Of a DNA stretch of 64,000 nucleotides, positions 8,830 through 17,566 are shown in pieces. The notes beneath the pieces were generated by a model, which did not search any database, was not told the DNA's origin, and worked only from the letters and a program-made list of their open reading frames with translations. The DNA comes from Terrimesophilobacter sp038243605 (GTDB lineage Bacteria > Actinomycetota > Actinomycetes > Actinomycetales > Microbacteriaceae). The position numbers were made by a program, and so were the translations under genes. Location: the NCBI GenBank assembly GCA_038243605.1, contig JBBSQX010000017.1:1-64000 (forward strand), read 5' to 3'. The stretch's first letter is position 1. Each line of letters starts with the position of its first letter.

Positions 8830-9200
8830 GATGAAACGAGAAGCAGCACACTGGCCGCGAGCATTCCGGCAGCGGTCGCACCGTGAATGCCGAAAGCAGC
8901 CTTTCGGGAGCCGTTGGCGCGAAGAATTGTAAAGGCATCGCCGAGGGGGATGAGGGCGAATGCTGCCACGACCCAGCCGAGCACGAGGGCAGGCGCTGTG
9001 AAGATAAGAACGCCAGCGACGATTCCCGTGGTGAGGTCGCGGATTCCTTTCAGGCGAAGCCACTCCGTTGCCTCAAGGGGCGGAATGGAAGGCAGACCGA
9101 AGTTGAGAGCCATTGCGCGCGGAATTGTGAGGTAGAGGATTCCGACGACGAGGATGCCCGTGCCTGCCAGCGCCGTGAGCGCCATTCCTGCAATCAGCAT
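8826..9200 (-). CDS. DUF4267 small membrane protein
   Basis: 124 residues from the ATG at 9200 (MLIAGMALTALAG) with four hydrophobic segments. The central GLPSIPPLEATEWLRLKGIRD stretch is the DUF4267 hallmark. These small membrane proteins commonly sit with TetR regulators, as here, where the following tetR gene overlaps by 4 bp. Function not known. In the upstream DNA (9225-9265) the hexamer TATCAR occurs twice about 20 bp apart (tatcaacg and tatcagcg), a possible but unproven operator. Confidence 0.75.
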   Translation of the reverse strand: MLIAGMALTALAGTGILVVGILYLTIPRAMALNFGLPSIPPLEATEWLRLKGIRDLTTGIVAGVLIFTAPALVLGWVVAAFALIPLGDAFTILRANGSRKAAFGIHGATAAGMLAASVLLLVSS

Positions 9201-9381
9201 CCGAAATCTCCCTAGTACTCCGTTTTCTATCAACGAAAGTAATACTATCAGCGATACGATCGAAGCGCTGAGGCGCGCTCGTGACGTTGGTCGCACACAG
9301 GATGCTGAGTGGGCTCACCGACAAAGACCACGTAGATGCGCGTCGCATTCTGCGCAGCATGGTGACTGCAATACTGATGAC

Positions 9382-10353
9382 ATGACTGTAACGCGGTGCT
9401 ACCGGGGCGGCATCCTTGTGGACGAAGGCTTCTCTCTGGACCTACTCGACGAACACTTGGCCGAGGAACACACCATTCTCTGGGTGGACCTGTTCCAGCC
9501 CACGCCGCAGCAACTGCAGACTGTGGCCGACGAGCTCAGCCTGCACTCACTTGCTGTCGAAGACGCTGCTACGGGGCAACAGCGACCGAAACTGAACCGC
9601 TACGAGAATCACGATTTTCTCAGCGCGTACGCGGTGGGTTTAGATGCAGAAACCGGTGAGTTGCGCACGTCAGAGATCGCTGCGTTCATCACTCCAACCG
9701 CCCTCGTTACGGTGCGCAGGGATGACGGATTCCCCATCGACGACCTACTCGAACACCTCGACCAGAATGCCAAGCTCACCGCTCACGGCGTCAGCGCTCT
9801 GCTGCACGGTCTGCTCGACTTCGTCATCGACGGGCACTTCGACGCCGTTCAGGCGCTCGATGAACAGATCGAGTCTCTCGAGGACCTCCTTTTCGACGAC
9901 AAACCGCACGACACTGCCGTACAGCGCCGCAGCTTCGAATTGCGCAAGAGTCTCGTGCAACTGCGCAGAGTGGTGCTGCCCATGCGGGAGGTCGTCAACA
10001 CGCTCATTCGACGCGACGTTGACCTAGTGCCCAGCGAGATGGCGCCGTACTATCAGGACCTCTACGACCATGTTCTGCGGGCCACCGAGTGGACAGACAG
10101 TCTGCGGGATCTCGTGTCAACGATCGTGGAAACTAACCTGACCATTCAGGGCAACAGACTCAATATCATCACCAAGAAGGTCACCAGTTGGGCGGCCATC
10201 ATCGCGGTGCCGACCGCCATTACCGGCTTCTACGGTCAGAACTTGCCGTTCCCCGGCTTCGCCCAACCGGCTGGGCTCATCGCCTCAGTGCTTCTCATAG
10301 TGGTGGTTTCGGTGACCCTGTACCTCGTGTTCAAGCGCAAAGACTGGCTCTGA
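9382..10353 (+). CDS. corA: CorA-family divalent metal channel with YGQN in place of YGMN
   Basis: 323 residues from the ATG at 9382. The soluble N-terminal domain and the long helix (QALDEQIESLEDLLF) are typical of CorA, with two C-terminal membrane helices (about 267-285 and 298-317). The loop between them reads YGQNLPFPGF at residues 284-293, where the family signature is YGMN. The charged end KRKDWL fits the cytoplasmic C-terminal motif. Homopentamers of the family conduct Mg2+, Co2+ or Ni2+; the Met-to-Gln change in the signature makes selectivity uncertain. It stands alone. Confidence 0.85.
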   Translation: MTVTRCYRGGILVDEGFSLDLLDEHLAEEHTILWVDLFQPTPQQLQTVADELSLHSLAVEDAATGQQRPKLNRYENHDFLSAYAVGLDAETGELRTSEIAAFITPTALVTVRRDDGFPIDDLLEHLDQNAKLTAHGVSALLHGLLDFVIDGHFDAVQALDEQIESLEDLLFDDKPHDTAVQRRSFELRKSLVQLRRVVLPMREVVNTLIRRDVDLVPSEMAPYYQDLYDHVLRATEWTDSLRDLVSTIVETNLTIQGNRLNIITKKVTSWAAIIAVPTAITGFYGQNLPFPGFAQPAGLIASVLLIVVVSVTLYLVFKRKDWL

Positions 10354-10454
10354 ATCCACCCGCGTCTTGATCGTACAGCGGGTCACTCGCGCGTGGCACC
10401 CTCATCACGCGACGCGAGCCGGACATCAGTTCGTGTCGAGACGAGTCGGATACG

Positions 10455-11888
10455 GTGAAACGCATGAGTAGATATGAAGACGGTCGTTGGGTGAAGTGCC
10501 GGCAGAACTTGCGAAACTCTCGTGCTCAGTTCGTTCGCACTCTTCGTCGGGGTATCTCTGGCGCGTTGGTGATCGGGGTGCTCAGCGTGGCGGGATGCGC
10601 ATCCGCACCGTCGGATGATGGGGCCAGCGAAACTGCGATAGATCTGCCGAACAGCGCGGTTGGCAATCAGGCGGCGTGGGTGCTCGAGGTGGTGAACGCG
10701 CCGGAGCCCGTTGCAGAGGAGCACGTCACGCAGCACCTTGCAAAAGTAATGTTCGACGACCTGAAAGTCAGTGACTTCGTCGGTGTCTTTGAGCAGCTGC
10801 GCGCCGACAGGCCGTGGATCTCCACGGAGTACAACGAGAAAGAAGATCAGGCCGTAGTGAAGATTGTGGGTGCACGCGGCCCCGCGCTCGAGATGAGCAT
10901 CTCCCTGGATTCTGCCGGAATGGTCAACGGGCTGTTCTTTGCACCTGCGAAGCCTGAGCGCACACCCGCCGCCGATTGGAAGCAACTCGAGAAAGCGGTG
11001 CAAGGTCTACCGGCCAGCACCAGCCTGAATGTGACCAAGGTCACTGATCAGCCTGAGACAATTCTGGCGGTCGGAGACGATTCGATGAAGCCGATCGGAT
11101 CCATCTTCAAGCTTTATGTTCTGGCTGCTGTCGTGTACGCGGTGGAAGACGGCTCACTGAGCTGGGATAGCACGCTCACCGTCACCGACGACGTGCGTAG
11201 TCTGCCCTCCGGGAAACTGCAGGATGCACCCACCGGCACCGTCGTGACGGTGCGTGAGGGGGCAGAGCTAATGATATCGATCAGCGACAACACGGCGGCG
11301 GACATGTTGATGGCTGCGGTGGGCCGCGACGCGGTAGAGAACGCGCAGGCACGGTTGGGTCATCACGATCCTGCAGCGAACACTCCGTTTCTCACAACGA
11401 GGGAGATGTTCCAACTCGGCTGGGGCGAGCGTGCGGGGGCCGCTGACGAGTGGGATAACGCTAGTGTCGCCGAGCGCAGCACCATTCTTGCGCAGCTGCC
11501 ACACGGCGTGCTGAACATCGCACCGACCGCGGTGACTGAACCGGTCTGGCAGCACGGGCTCGACTGGTTCGCGAACGCCGCCGACTTGCGCGCAGCTCAC
11601 CTCGGCTTACAAGAGTTGGCCAGCACCGAGGCGGGGGAGCCAGTACGCAAAATTCTCGCCATGAATCCCGGTGCGGGAATGACGTTCGGTGATAAGTGGA
11701 CCTACGTGGGGTTCAAGGGTGGCTCCTCGGCGGGGGAACTTGCCGGTTCCTGGTATGTCGAGCGTGCAGACGGTGAGCTTTTCACCCTGAGCCTGCAGGC
11801 GGCATCGGATGACCCGGCCGACCTGGTCGACATCCGCGAGTACTTCGCACAAATCGAAGACGCGTTGGCGCTGCTCGCTGACCGCTGA
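10455..11888 (+). CDS. Lipoprotein with class-A beta-lactamase-like serine hydrolase domain (LpqF/ORF12-like)
   Basis: 477 residues from a GTG at 10455 (an ATG three codons later is possible). A hydrophobic signal ends in the lipobox VAGC with lipidated Cys near residue 48. Residues about 60-175 look like the small isomerase-like domain of ORF12/Cpe-type proteins. The C-terminal half has the penicillin-binding motifs SIFK (216-219), SDN (277-279) and KGG (421-423), in the right order. It should be an outer-face lipoprotein with serine hydrolase, esterase or lactamase-like chemistry. No gene nearby hints at a substrate; antibiotic hydrolysis is not implied. Confidence 0.8.
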   Translation: MKRMSRYEDGRWVKCRQNLRNSRAQFVRTLRRGISGALVIGVLSVAGCASAPSDDGASETAIDLPNSAVGNQAAWVLEVVNAPEPVAEEHVTQHLAKVMFDDLKVSDFVGVFEQLRADRPWISTEYNEKEDQAVVKIVGARGPALEMSISLDSAGMVNGLFFAPAKPERTPAADWKQLEKAVQGLPASTSLNVTKVTDQPETILAVGDDSMKPIGSIFKLYVLAAVVYAVEDGSLSWDSTLTVTDDVRSLPSGKLQDAPTGTVVTVREGAELMISISDNTAADMLMAAVGRDAVENAQARLGHHDPAANTPFLTTREMFQLGWGERAGAADEWDNASVAERSTILAQLPHGVLNIAPTAVTEPVWQHGLDWFANAADLRAAHLGLQELASTEAGEPVRKILAMNPGAGMTFGDKWTYVGFKGGSSAGELAGSWYVERADGELFTLSLQAASDDPADLVDIREYFAQIEDALALLADR

Positions 11889-12042
11889 AGCCCCATCTCA
11901 GTGATCGGCTCGGGTACTGGCGGATCGCAACCCGAAGATGATGTCTGATCAGAGGGATAAGTCGGTTGGTCGGGGAGATTGGTTGCGAGGTTCCTCGGGG
12001 GCGCGAGGGGATAGGATCGGGCCCGCGCCGAGAGGATACTAA

Positions 12043-12735
12043 ATGGCCACAACCCCAACAGAAGTATCGGCCAAGATCCCTCCACGTGTCGCGAGAGTCT
12101 GGTTCGGTAGCATTGCGGTGATCGTTGCCGTGTCGCTCATTATTCAGCTGACACTGATTTTTGCCAGTGACCAGAATGGGCACTACGGAACGGACGGCCC
12201 GGATCTCACCGTGGCAGCCAAGCTGGTGAGGTTCCTGAGCTACTTTACGATCCAAAGCAGCATCTTCGTTCTCTTTACCTCGATCGCGCTCGCGGTCAAC
12301 GTGCACCGTGACGGTCCTGTCTGGCGAGTGATGCGGCTAGACGCGATGCTCGGCATCGTGCTCGCCGGGCTCGTATACGAAACAATCCTCGCCCCACTGG
12401 TTCATCTCACCGGGTGGGCGCTGGCGGCCACCATCGGTTTTCACTACGTTGCGCCGTGGAGCATCCTTCTGGGCTGGCTCATTTTCGGCCCCCGCGCAAG
12501 GATGTCGTGGGCCACCGTGGGGCTCGCCTTCATCTGGCCGATTCTGTGGTTGACCTACACGTTCGTTCACGGGGCGATCACCTCGTGGAGCCCTTACCCC
12601 TTCCTCGATGCCACGGCGCGGGGGTATCCCCAGGCACTCCTCAACTCGGGTCTCGCGGTGATCGTCACGATCGGAATTGTCGGGATTCTCGCCGTCATTG
12701 ACAAATGGCTCCCTCCCTTTGTGCGCAAACAATGA
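12043..12735 (+). CDS. Pr6Pr family membrane protein
   Basis: 230 residues with six predicted membrane helices. The pattern FLSYFTIQSSIFVLFTSIALA in helix 2 and the PWSILLGWLIFGPR and VHGAITSWSPYPFLD loops are characteristic of the Pr6Pr (predicted six-transmembrane integral membrane) family. The N-terminus is short and polar and lies inside by the positive-inside rule. No biochemical role is known. The 153 bp upstream hold no other gene; a possible -10 (TAGGAT, about 12012) precedes the ATG. Confidence 0.8.
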   Translation: MATTPTEVSAKIPPRVARVWFGSIAVIVAVSLIIQLTLIFASDQNGHYGTDGPDLTVAAKLVRFLSYFTIQSSIFVLFTSIALAVNVHRDGPVWRVMRLDAMLGIVLAGLVYETILAPLVHLTGWALAATIGFHYVAPWSILLGWLIFGPRARMSWATVGLAFIWPILWLTYTFVHGAITSWSPYPFLDATARGYPQALLNSGLAVIVTIGIVGILAVIDKWLPPFVRKQ

Positions 12736-12837
12736 ACTCCTGACTAGCTCCGTGTTGAGAACATTGCGGGTGTGAGTCCGCTGGGTACCTAGTCACTGTT
12801 GTCGACATCATCGACGGAGTGGACGACCATAGGAAAG

Positions 12838-13404
12838 ATGTCCCGACATTTAGTGGTAACCCAAAACATCACTCTCGACGGAGTGGTGGAGAACAACGGC
12901 AACTGGTTTGATCCGACCGAGGATTCCGACCGCGGTCGCAAGTTAGCTGCCGTCACTGCAGAACATGCCGCAGCCTCAGATGCCTTTCTCGTTGGTCGGG
13001 TCACCTTCGAGGAGATGCGCGGTTTTTGGCCGAAGCGACAAGATGATGAAACTGGCGTGACAGATCATCTCAACCGAGTGAGCAAGTACGTGGTGTCACG
13101 CTCGCTTGATGAGCCCGAGTGGGAGGGCACCACCCTGCTTCGGGGCGGGGACGACCTTGAGCGCGAGATCCGCACGCTGACTGAGGCCGCCGGAAAAGAC
13201 ATCGTGTTGATCGGATCGATCACTCTGGCGCACGATTTGCTCACTCAAGGACTCGTCGATGAGCTGCGGCTCTTCGTGCACCCGGTGGTGCTCGGTCAAG
13301 GTCGACGCCTCTTCCCTAAAGGATGGACGGCAGACCACGTGAACCTTATCGAAGAGCGGGCGATTTATGACGTCGTTCTGATGCGGTACAGTCTCTCGCG
13401 CTAA
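12838..13404 (+). CDS. Dihydrofolate-reductase-like (RibD C-terminal domain) protein
   Basis: 188 residues from the ATG at 12838 (MSRHLVVTQNITLDGV). The fold matches the RibD C-terminal/DHFR-like family: N-terminal strand with SLDGxx-like TLDGVVENN, central DAFLVGRVTFEEMRGFW, then IVLIGSITLAHDLLTQGLVDEL and HPVVLGQGRRLF. Such stand-alone proteins are NADPH-binding reductases of unknown substrate. It converges on the TetR gene with 4 bp overlap. A second, more distant DHFR-like gene lies on the other side of the same regulator. Confidence 0.85.
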   Translation: MSRHLVVTQNITLDGVVENNGNWFDPTEDSDRGRKLAAVTAEHAAASDAFLVGRVTFEEMRGFWPKRQDDETGVTDHLNRVSKYVVSRSLDEPEWEGTTLLRGGDDLEREIRTLTEAAGKDIVLIGSITLAHDLLTQGLVDELRLFVHPVVLGQGRRLFPKGWTADHVNLIEERAIYDVVLMRYSLSR

Positions 13405-13961
13405 CCAAGGCGGCGGGCTGCGTCTTTGGCTGTGGCCACGGGGTCGCTCTGGGTGTCGAGCGGGATCGTGAGGTGGTCAAGCACGATGCCGTTCACGAGG
13501 TGGTGCAAAAGTAGAACAACGCGTGGGTCCGCGCCAAGGCCCCTTGCCCGGTGGAACGCCAGGTCGTCGTCTAGGCCCCGGCGCAGGAACGGCGCGAGGG
13601 CATCGTAAACTTCGCGGTCGCGGGAGGCCTCGAGTCGCAGTTCGATGAGGGCGCGTGCCAGGTCGGAGTTTTGGGTGAGGCGCTCGACGACATAACCCAC
13701 GTACTCCGGCAGCGCGTTCTGTTCGGGCACGTGCTCGAGCCGAGCGAGGTGATCACGGTCAGGCTCGAGGCGATGAAAGATGCGCTCCGCCATGGCGAGG
13801 AGAAGGGCTGCGCGAGTCGGAAAGTAGTTTGCACATGTGCCGGAGGGGGTTTCTGCACGTCTGTCTACGGACCGGTGGGTGAGGGCGCGGCTGCCGTCAC
13901 GTCCGAGGATGGAGAGAGCTGCGTCAGTGATGTCTTCTCGACGGCGAGGGTTGGATGCCAT
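13401..13961 (-). CDS. TetR/AcrR-family transcriptional regulator
   Basis: 186 residues from the ATG at 13961 (MASNPRRREDIT). The HTH region (ALTHRSVDRRAETPSGTCANYFPTRAALLLAMA) fits TetR, and the helical C-terminus is of the TetR_C type. A TTG upstream at 13979 is possible but lies closer to the operator. It diverges from the DHFR-like gene at 14039 across 77 bp containing a strong inverted repeat (13990-14016), which is its likely operator. Target: itself and the 14039 gene (inference). Confidence 0.85.
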   Translation of the reverse strand: MASNPRRREDITDAALSILGRDGSRALTHRSVDRRAETPSGTCANYFPTRAALLLAMAERIFHRLEPDRDHLARLEHVPEQNALPEYVGYVVERLTQNSDLARALIELRLEASRDREVYDALAPFLRRGLDDDLAFHRARGLGADPRVVLLLHHLVNGIVLDHLTIPLDTQSDPVATAKDAARRLG

Positions 13962-13989
13962 CAACACAGGATAGTTCAATTACCACAGG

Positions 13990-14016
13990 TGTTGTACATT
14001 GGAGCCAACTACAACA
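13990..14016. promoter_or_regulatory. Inverted repeat TGTTGTA-N13-TACAACA, likely TetR operator
   Basis: Perfect 7-bp arms at 13990-13996 and 14010-14016 sit in the middle of the spacer between the divergent tetR (start 13961) and DHFR-like gene (start 14039). Position and symmetry fit a TetR dimer or tetramer site covering both promoters. Confidence 0.65.
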
Positions 14017-14038
14017 TTTGTATTGATTGGAGTTCTGA

Positions 14039-14632
14039 ATGCGTGAACTTGTTTACTACATAGCCACCTCGGTTGATGGCTTCATCGCCGATCCATCCGG
14101 AGATTTCTCTCGCTTCCCCGTGCACCCCGAAACACTGGCAAAACTGTTCGGGCGATACCCCGAAACCTGCCCTACGCACGTGAGAAAAGCCCTTGGCGTG
14201 ACGGAAGAACCTCGTCGATTCGACACCGTTCTGATGGGTCGCCGCACCCATGCCCCGGCCATCGATGCAGGCTTGCTCAACGGTGCCTATCCGCACCTGC
14301 GGCAGGTCGTCGTCACTCACTCGGATCTACCGGAGTCACCAGGCGTCGACGTCATAAGAGGCGACATTGCCACCCAGATCGCTGAGCTGAAGAGCGAGCC
14401 GGGCCTCGACATCTGGCTTTGTGGTGGCGGCGACCTTGCCGGCCAGCTTGTCGATCTCATCGACGAGATTCAACTGAAAGTCAATCCGGTGCTGCTGGGG
14501 GGCGGAATCCCGCTCTTCGGGGGCGGCGTTCAACCCCGCGACCTGCAGGCCATCGGCGTCGAGCCGTTACCTGGCGGGGTCAGCCTTGCGACGTATCGAA
14601 ACGGAGCACGGAACGCACGGAGCTGTCCGTGA
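14039..14632 (+). CDS. Dihydrofolate-reductase-like (RibD C-terminal domain) protein
   Basis: 197 residues starting MRELVYYIATSVDGFIADP, the usual start of stand-alone DHFR-like proteins. The DTVLMGRRTHAPAI strand-loop, IWLCGGGDLAGQLVDLIDEI and NPVLLGGGIPLF match the family's NADPH-binding core. The ATG is 22 bp downstream of the inverted repeat shared with the divergent tetR gene, so repression by that regulator is likely. Substrate unknown. The last ten residues are unconserved. Confidence 0.85.
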   Translation: MRELVYYIATSVDGFIADPSGDFSRFPVHPETLAKLFGRYPETCPTHVRKALGVTEEPRRFDTVLMGRRTHAPAIDAGLLNGAYPHLRQVVVTHSDLPESPGVDVIRGDIATQIAELKSEPGLDIWLCGGGDLAGQLVDLIDEIQLKVNPVLLGGGIPLFGGGVQPRDLQAIGVEPLPGGVSLATYRNGARNARSCP

Positions 14633-14718
14633 TGGAAAGGGGAGATTCAGGTGACGATGAGTAATTGGCAGCTGATCCGTATCAGAATCCCATGCGGATG
14701 TGGTGGCCAGGTGTTTTT

Positions 14719-15360
14719 CTAACGGTCGAGTAGTTGCTGCTGGAGCAGGGCGGTCAACCACTGCTCGTACTCGTCGTCGGTCCACCCGCACCCTTCGGTG
14801 GCAGACAGGTAGAACTCGACGCCGGTGAGCATCCAAGCTCGGTCGAGTGCGCGTTCTGCGCTGAGTCCGGTCGGCAGAGCGTTGGCTTGACCAAGTGAGT
14901 TGATTACCGCACGAAGACCCTCTCGACGATTCCGGTCTCCTTCTTCGCGAAGCTCGATGATCGCCGAGTCTGCGGCCGCGCCGTTGGCGAGGTGGATGGT
15001 CGCCTTGCTTGAGGAGAACAGCGCGGCCGTCCACTGTGCGAATGCGGCCAACTTTTGGTGCGGGTTCGTTTCTTGAGCGATACGTTGCGCCCAGCCGGTG
15101 CTGTCGGCGTTGCGTTCCATCTGCAGCAGTAGAGCCCGCACGATGGCGCCCTTGGATCCGAAGGTCGCATAGACGGTCGGCACGGCCACCTGGGCTCTGG
15201 CTGCGATGTTTGCCACTGTAGTTCCCGCGAAACCGCGCTCCGCGAACAGACACTGAGCGGCTGCAGCGATACGCAGCCTCGTATCCTCGGCGCGCTCCTG
15301 ACGTACGTGAGACAGATATGGCCGCTTCATGCCCTGTTCGGCCTCGTTCGGCACGACCAT
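14719..15360 (-). CDS. TetR/AcrR-family transcriptional regulator
   Basis: 213 residues from the ATG at 15360, chosen because AGAGG lies 7 bp upstream; ATGs at 15375 and 15330 are alternatives. The HTH (TTVANIAARAQVAVPTVYATFGSKGAIVRALL) is clearly TetR. It diverges from the membrane-protein gene at 15420, and a perfect 8-bp inverted repeat (15377-15402) overlaps the -10-like TATAGT on its own strand. It therefore probably represses itself and the 15420-16859 membrane-protein pair. Confidence 0.85.
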   Translation of the reverse strand: MVVPNEAEQGMKRPYLSHVRQERAEDTRLRIAAAAQCLFAERGFAGTTVANIAARAQVAVPTVYATFGSKGAIVRALLLQMERNADSTGWAQRIAQETNPHQKLAAFAQWTAALFSSSKATIHLANGAAADSAIIELREEGDRNRREGLRAVINSLGQANALPTGLSAERALDRAWMLTGVEFYLSATEGCGWTDDEYEQWLTALLQQQLLDR

Positions 15361-15376
15361 CCACACGCCTCTCATA

Positions 15377-15402
15377 ATTCGATAAAGCTAACTATATCGA
15401 AT
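15377..15402. promoter_or_regulatory. Inverted repeat ATTCGATA-N10-TATCGAAT, likely TetR operator
   Basis: Perfect 8-bp arms at 15377-15384 and 15395-15402, directly upstream of the tetR gene and 18 bp before the ATG of the divergent gene at 15420. The minus-strand hexamer TATAGT (15392-15397) would serve as -10 for tetR, so bound regulator would block it. Confidence 0.65.
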
Positions 15403-15419
15403 CACGTAGACTCGAAGCC

Positions 15420-16058
15420 ATGACACGGTCCTCAACCCCGAGCGAATCCATTCCGCCAACTGCGACGAAGCGCGGGTACGGCCCCGCGGTCGGGGAGCCG
15501 CCGCTGTGGGTTGACCCTCGACGATGGGGTAGCCTGATCGGCCTTGCCGGTGGAATGGTGTTCATCGGCTACTCGGCCGCGCTCGGGCAGGCAGTGTCGA
15601 TTGCCGCGTGGGTGATCGGTCTAGGGCTGGTCATCGTGGCACTGATGAAGCACTACATCCGGCCCGTGTCGCTCGGGCTGCTCACGCGCCCCCGCCCTGT
15701 GGCATTGGTGATTTACAGTGCGTGCGTCGTCGGGGAGTTGGTGCTCATTAGTGTGGGAACGAGGGCGCTGACCGCGGCCGACCACGGCGACCTGCGGCCC
15801 GCGCTAATCGCTGCCGTTGTTGGTGTGCACTTCATCCCGTTTGCGTGGGCTTTTGGCGAACGGATGTTCTTCTGGCTTGGTGGCGTCGTCGCAATTCTCG
15901 GCGCGGCTGGCCTCGTGGCAGGCTTTCTGGGGGTCAGCAATGCAGCTCAGGCGATGGCCGTGGTGGCCGGGCTTGCCATGCTGATTATCATCGCGCTGTA
16001 CGCCGCAGGTCGGTTCACACCCCCGCCCAATCGCACTACCATGCACTATGGTTCGTAA
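15420..16058 (+). CDS. Multi-spanning membrane protein, unknown function
   Basis: 212 residues. A polar N-terminus of about 35 residues with an EPPLWVDPRRWG motif is followed by five or six hydrophobic helices (about 37-56, 58-75, 92-110, 120-137, 145-165, 171-192) and a short polar tail. I do not recognise the family with confidence. It is the first gene downstream of a TetR operator and is followed after 24 bp by another membrane protein, so the two probably form one unit under that TetR regulator. Confidence 0.7.
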   Translation: MTRSSTPSESIPPTATKRGYGPAVGEPPLWVDPRRWGSLIGLAGGMVFIGYSAALGQAVSIAAWVIGLGLVIVALMKHYIRPVSLGLLTRPRPVALVIYSACVVGELVLISVGTRALTAADHGDLRPALIAAVVGVHFIPFAWAFGERMFFWLGGVVAILGAAGLVAGFLGVSNAAQAMAVVAGLAMLIIIALYAAGRFTPPPNRTTMHYGS

Positions 16059-16082
16059 TCGTGTGCAGCCCCTGGGGTTTTC

Positions 16083-16859
16083 GTGAGCGCAGAGCCGAGC
16101 GCCGTCGAGGCAGGCGGAGCGTCTGACGCGGCGAGAATTGTGGCGCAGGCGCAGACGCAGATGCAGGCGCAGACGCAGACGCCCAAGCAGGCGCAGATGC
16201 CGACGCGGCCGCTTCTGTACCTTTATCTTGCGCTGTACGCCTTTGCTCTCGTCGGACTCGAGCTCGCGCTTCTTGCTGTTGAACCGGTGTTGGGCCTGCC
16301 CGCGAATAGTTTTCAAGCGCAGATCGTTCACTGGGTTCTCACGATTGTCATCTGGGTAGGTGGCGCGATTGGTTTGGCGGTGTGGGCACTTCGTCGAACC
16401 GACTTCAGGTTGCGCGCTGATACAGGAACGCGGGTGAGCCTGGTGCGCTGGCTGGCTGTCGCGACGCTCGTGGTGGCCACGGTGATGGCCCAATGGATGC
16501 TTCAGGGCGGCGTGCTTGCTCCATTCGCCGAGCATCAGGCGCTTTCGGAACGCTTCGGTGACGAGGGAACAGCGGCCTGGTTGGTGCAGATTGCATACTA
16601 TTTCGCCGAGCTCGCCGTCATCGCCTTGATTATCGGATTTGGGCAGAAAGCCGGTAATGGGTGGTGTCGAGCGAAGTGGGTTCCGTGGGGTGGAATATTG
16701 CTCGCGCTCACCTGGGGTGTTGTTCACTTTCTCACTCAGGACCTTGCTACCGGAATTTACGGCATCGCCCTGTCGCTGGTTATGGGAACCATTCATACCT
16801 TGACAGGTAAAAGTCTGCTTATCACGTACCCGATCTTGCTCGTAATATTCATCTTCTAA
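16083..16859 (+). CDS. Membrane protein with Gln-rich repeat N-terminus, possibly a degenerate CPBP relative
   Basis: 258 residues from a GTG at 16083. Residues about 22-40 are a low-complexity A/Q/T/M run encoded by degenerate 6-bp GCGCAG/ACGCAG repeats. About six hydrophobic helices follow. Late in the protein YFAELAVIALIIGFGQ and LTWGVVHFLTQ lie where CPBP intramembrane proteases have EExxxR and FxxxH; only a lone Glu and His remain, so if related it is probably inactive. It follows the 15420 gene by 24 bp. Weak family assignment; the gene itself is likely real. Confidence 0.6.
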   Translation: MSAEPSAVEAGGASDAARIVAQAQTQMQAQTQTPKQAQMPTRPLLYLYLALYAFALVGLELALLAVEPVLGLPANSFQAQIVHWVLTIVIWVGGAIGLAVWALRRTDFRLRADTGTRVSLVRWLAVATLVVATVMAQWMLQGGVLAPFAEHQALSERFGDEGTAAWLVQIAYYFAELAVIALIIGFGQKAGNGWCRAKWVPWGGILLALTWGVVHFLTQDLATGIYGIALSLVMGTIHTLTGKSLLITYPILLVIFIF

Positions 16860-16969
16860 GCCTGGCCGACAGCGAGCCTGCTCGCACCGACCGCGTTCCT
16901 TCGTCAGCGTGAGCTAGGTATGCGAGTTGAGGTATGGCGCTTGTCAGACGTCGACCCTAGTCTTCTTCC

Positions 16970-17551
16970 ATGGAAACCAATGAGCTATTTCTTGCGTCGG
17001 ATGCCGCGCTTCGAAGTGTCATCGATCGCCTCACGCCAGAAGACTTCGACACGTCGGTTCCCGCCGCATGGACGCATATCGCGAACCCCACGATTCTCGA
17101 CATCCTGAAGTCACACGCCTACGACGAGGCCTGGATTCCCGGAGTTCTTGCCGGTCGCTCGATTGCCGATGGTGATGACCTGATCGACCAAGATCTGCTC
17201 GGAGACGACCCGATTGCCGCCTACGGCAAACTCAACGATGCGGCGACGGCTGCTGTTCGCGAGGGCGTGGACCCAGAGATGATTTTTCGTTTTCAATACG
17301 GAGACTATGCCGCAAAAGAAGGCTTCGCGCATCTCGCTATGTATCGGGCATTTCAGGCGTGGATGATGGCGAAACACCTCGCTATTGCGTTCCACCTCTC
17401 GCCAGAGCTCATCGCCAGCATGAACGTGCATGTCGTGCCTAATGCCGAGGAGTGGCGGGGCTTTGGTGTGTTCCCGCCCGCTATCGAGCCGCCCGCTGGC
17501 GCTGATGACGAGACACTGCTTCTCTGCACTTTGGGGTTTTGGGTTCCCTGA
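16970..17551 (+). CDS. TIGR03086/DinB-like four-helix protein
   Basis: 193 residues from the ATG at 16970 (METNELFLASDAAL). The pattern LTPEDFDTSVPAAWT, then ILKSHAYDEAWIPGVLAGRSI, matches actinobacterial TIGR03086-type proteins of the DinB/mycothiol maleylpyruvate isomerase superfamily, with metal-binding His candidates in the SHAYDE segment and later in the GFAHLAMYRAFQAWM helix. Such proteins are metal-binding and possibly thiol-dependent transferases. It stands alone; its stop is 64 bp from the convergent permease gene. Confidence 0.7.
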   Translation: METNELFLASDAALRSVIDRLTPEDFDTSVPAAWTHIANPTILDILKSHAYDEAWIPGVLAGRSIADGDDLIDQDLLGDDPIAAYGKLNDAATAAVREGVDPEMIFRFQYGDYAAKEGFAHLAMYRAFQAWMMAKHLAIAFHLSPELIASMNVHVVPNAEEWRGFGVFPPAIEPPAGADDETLLLCTLGFWVP

Positions 17552-17566
17552 CCCACCGAATCATGT

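Noticed and set aside
10455..11888. Antibiotic resistance by the beta-lactamase-like lipoprotein
   Set aside because: The three motifs show the fold but many LpqF/ORF12-like proteins have no lactamase activity.
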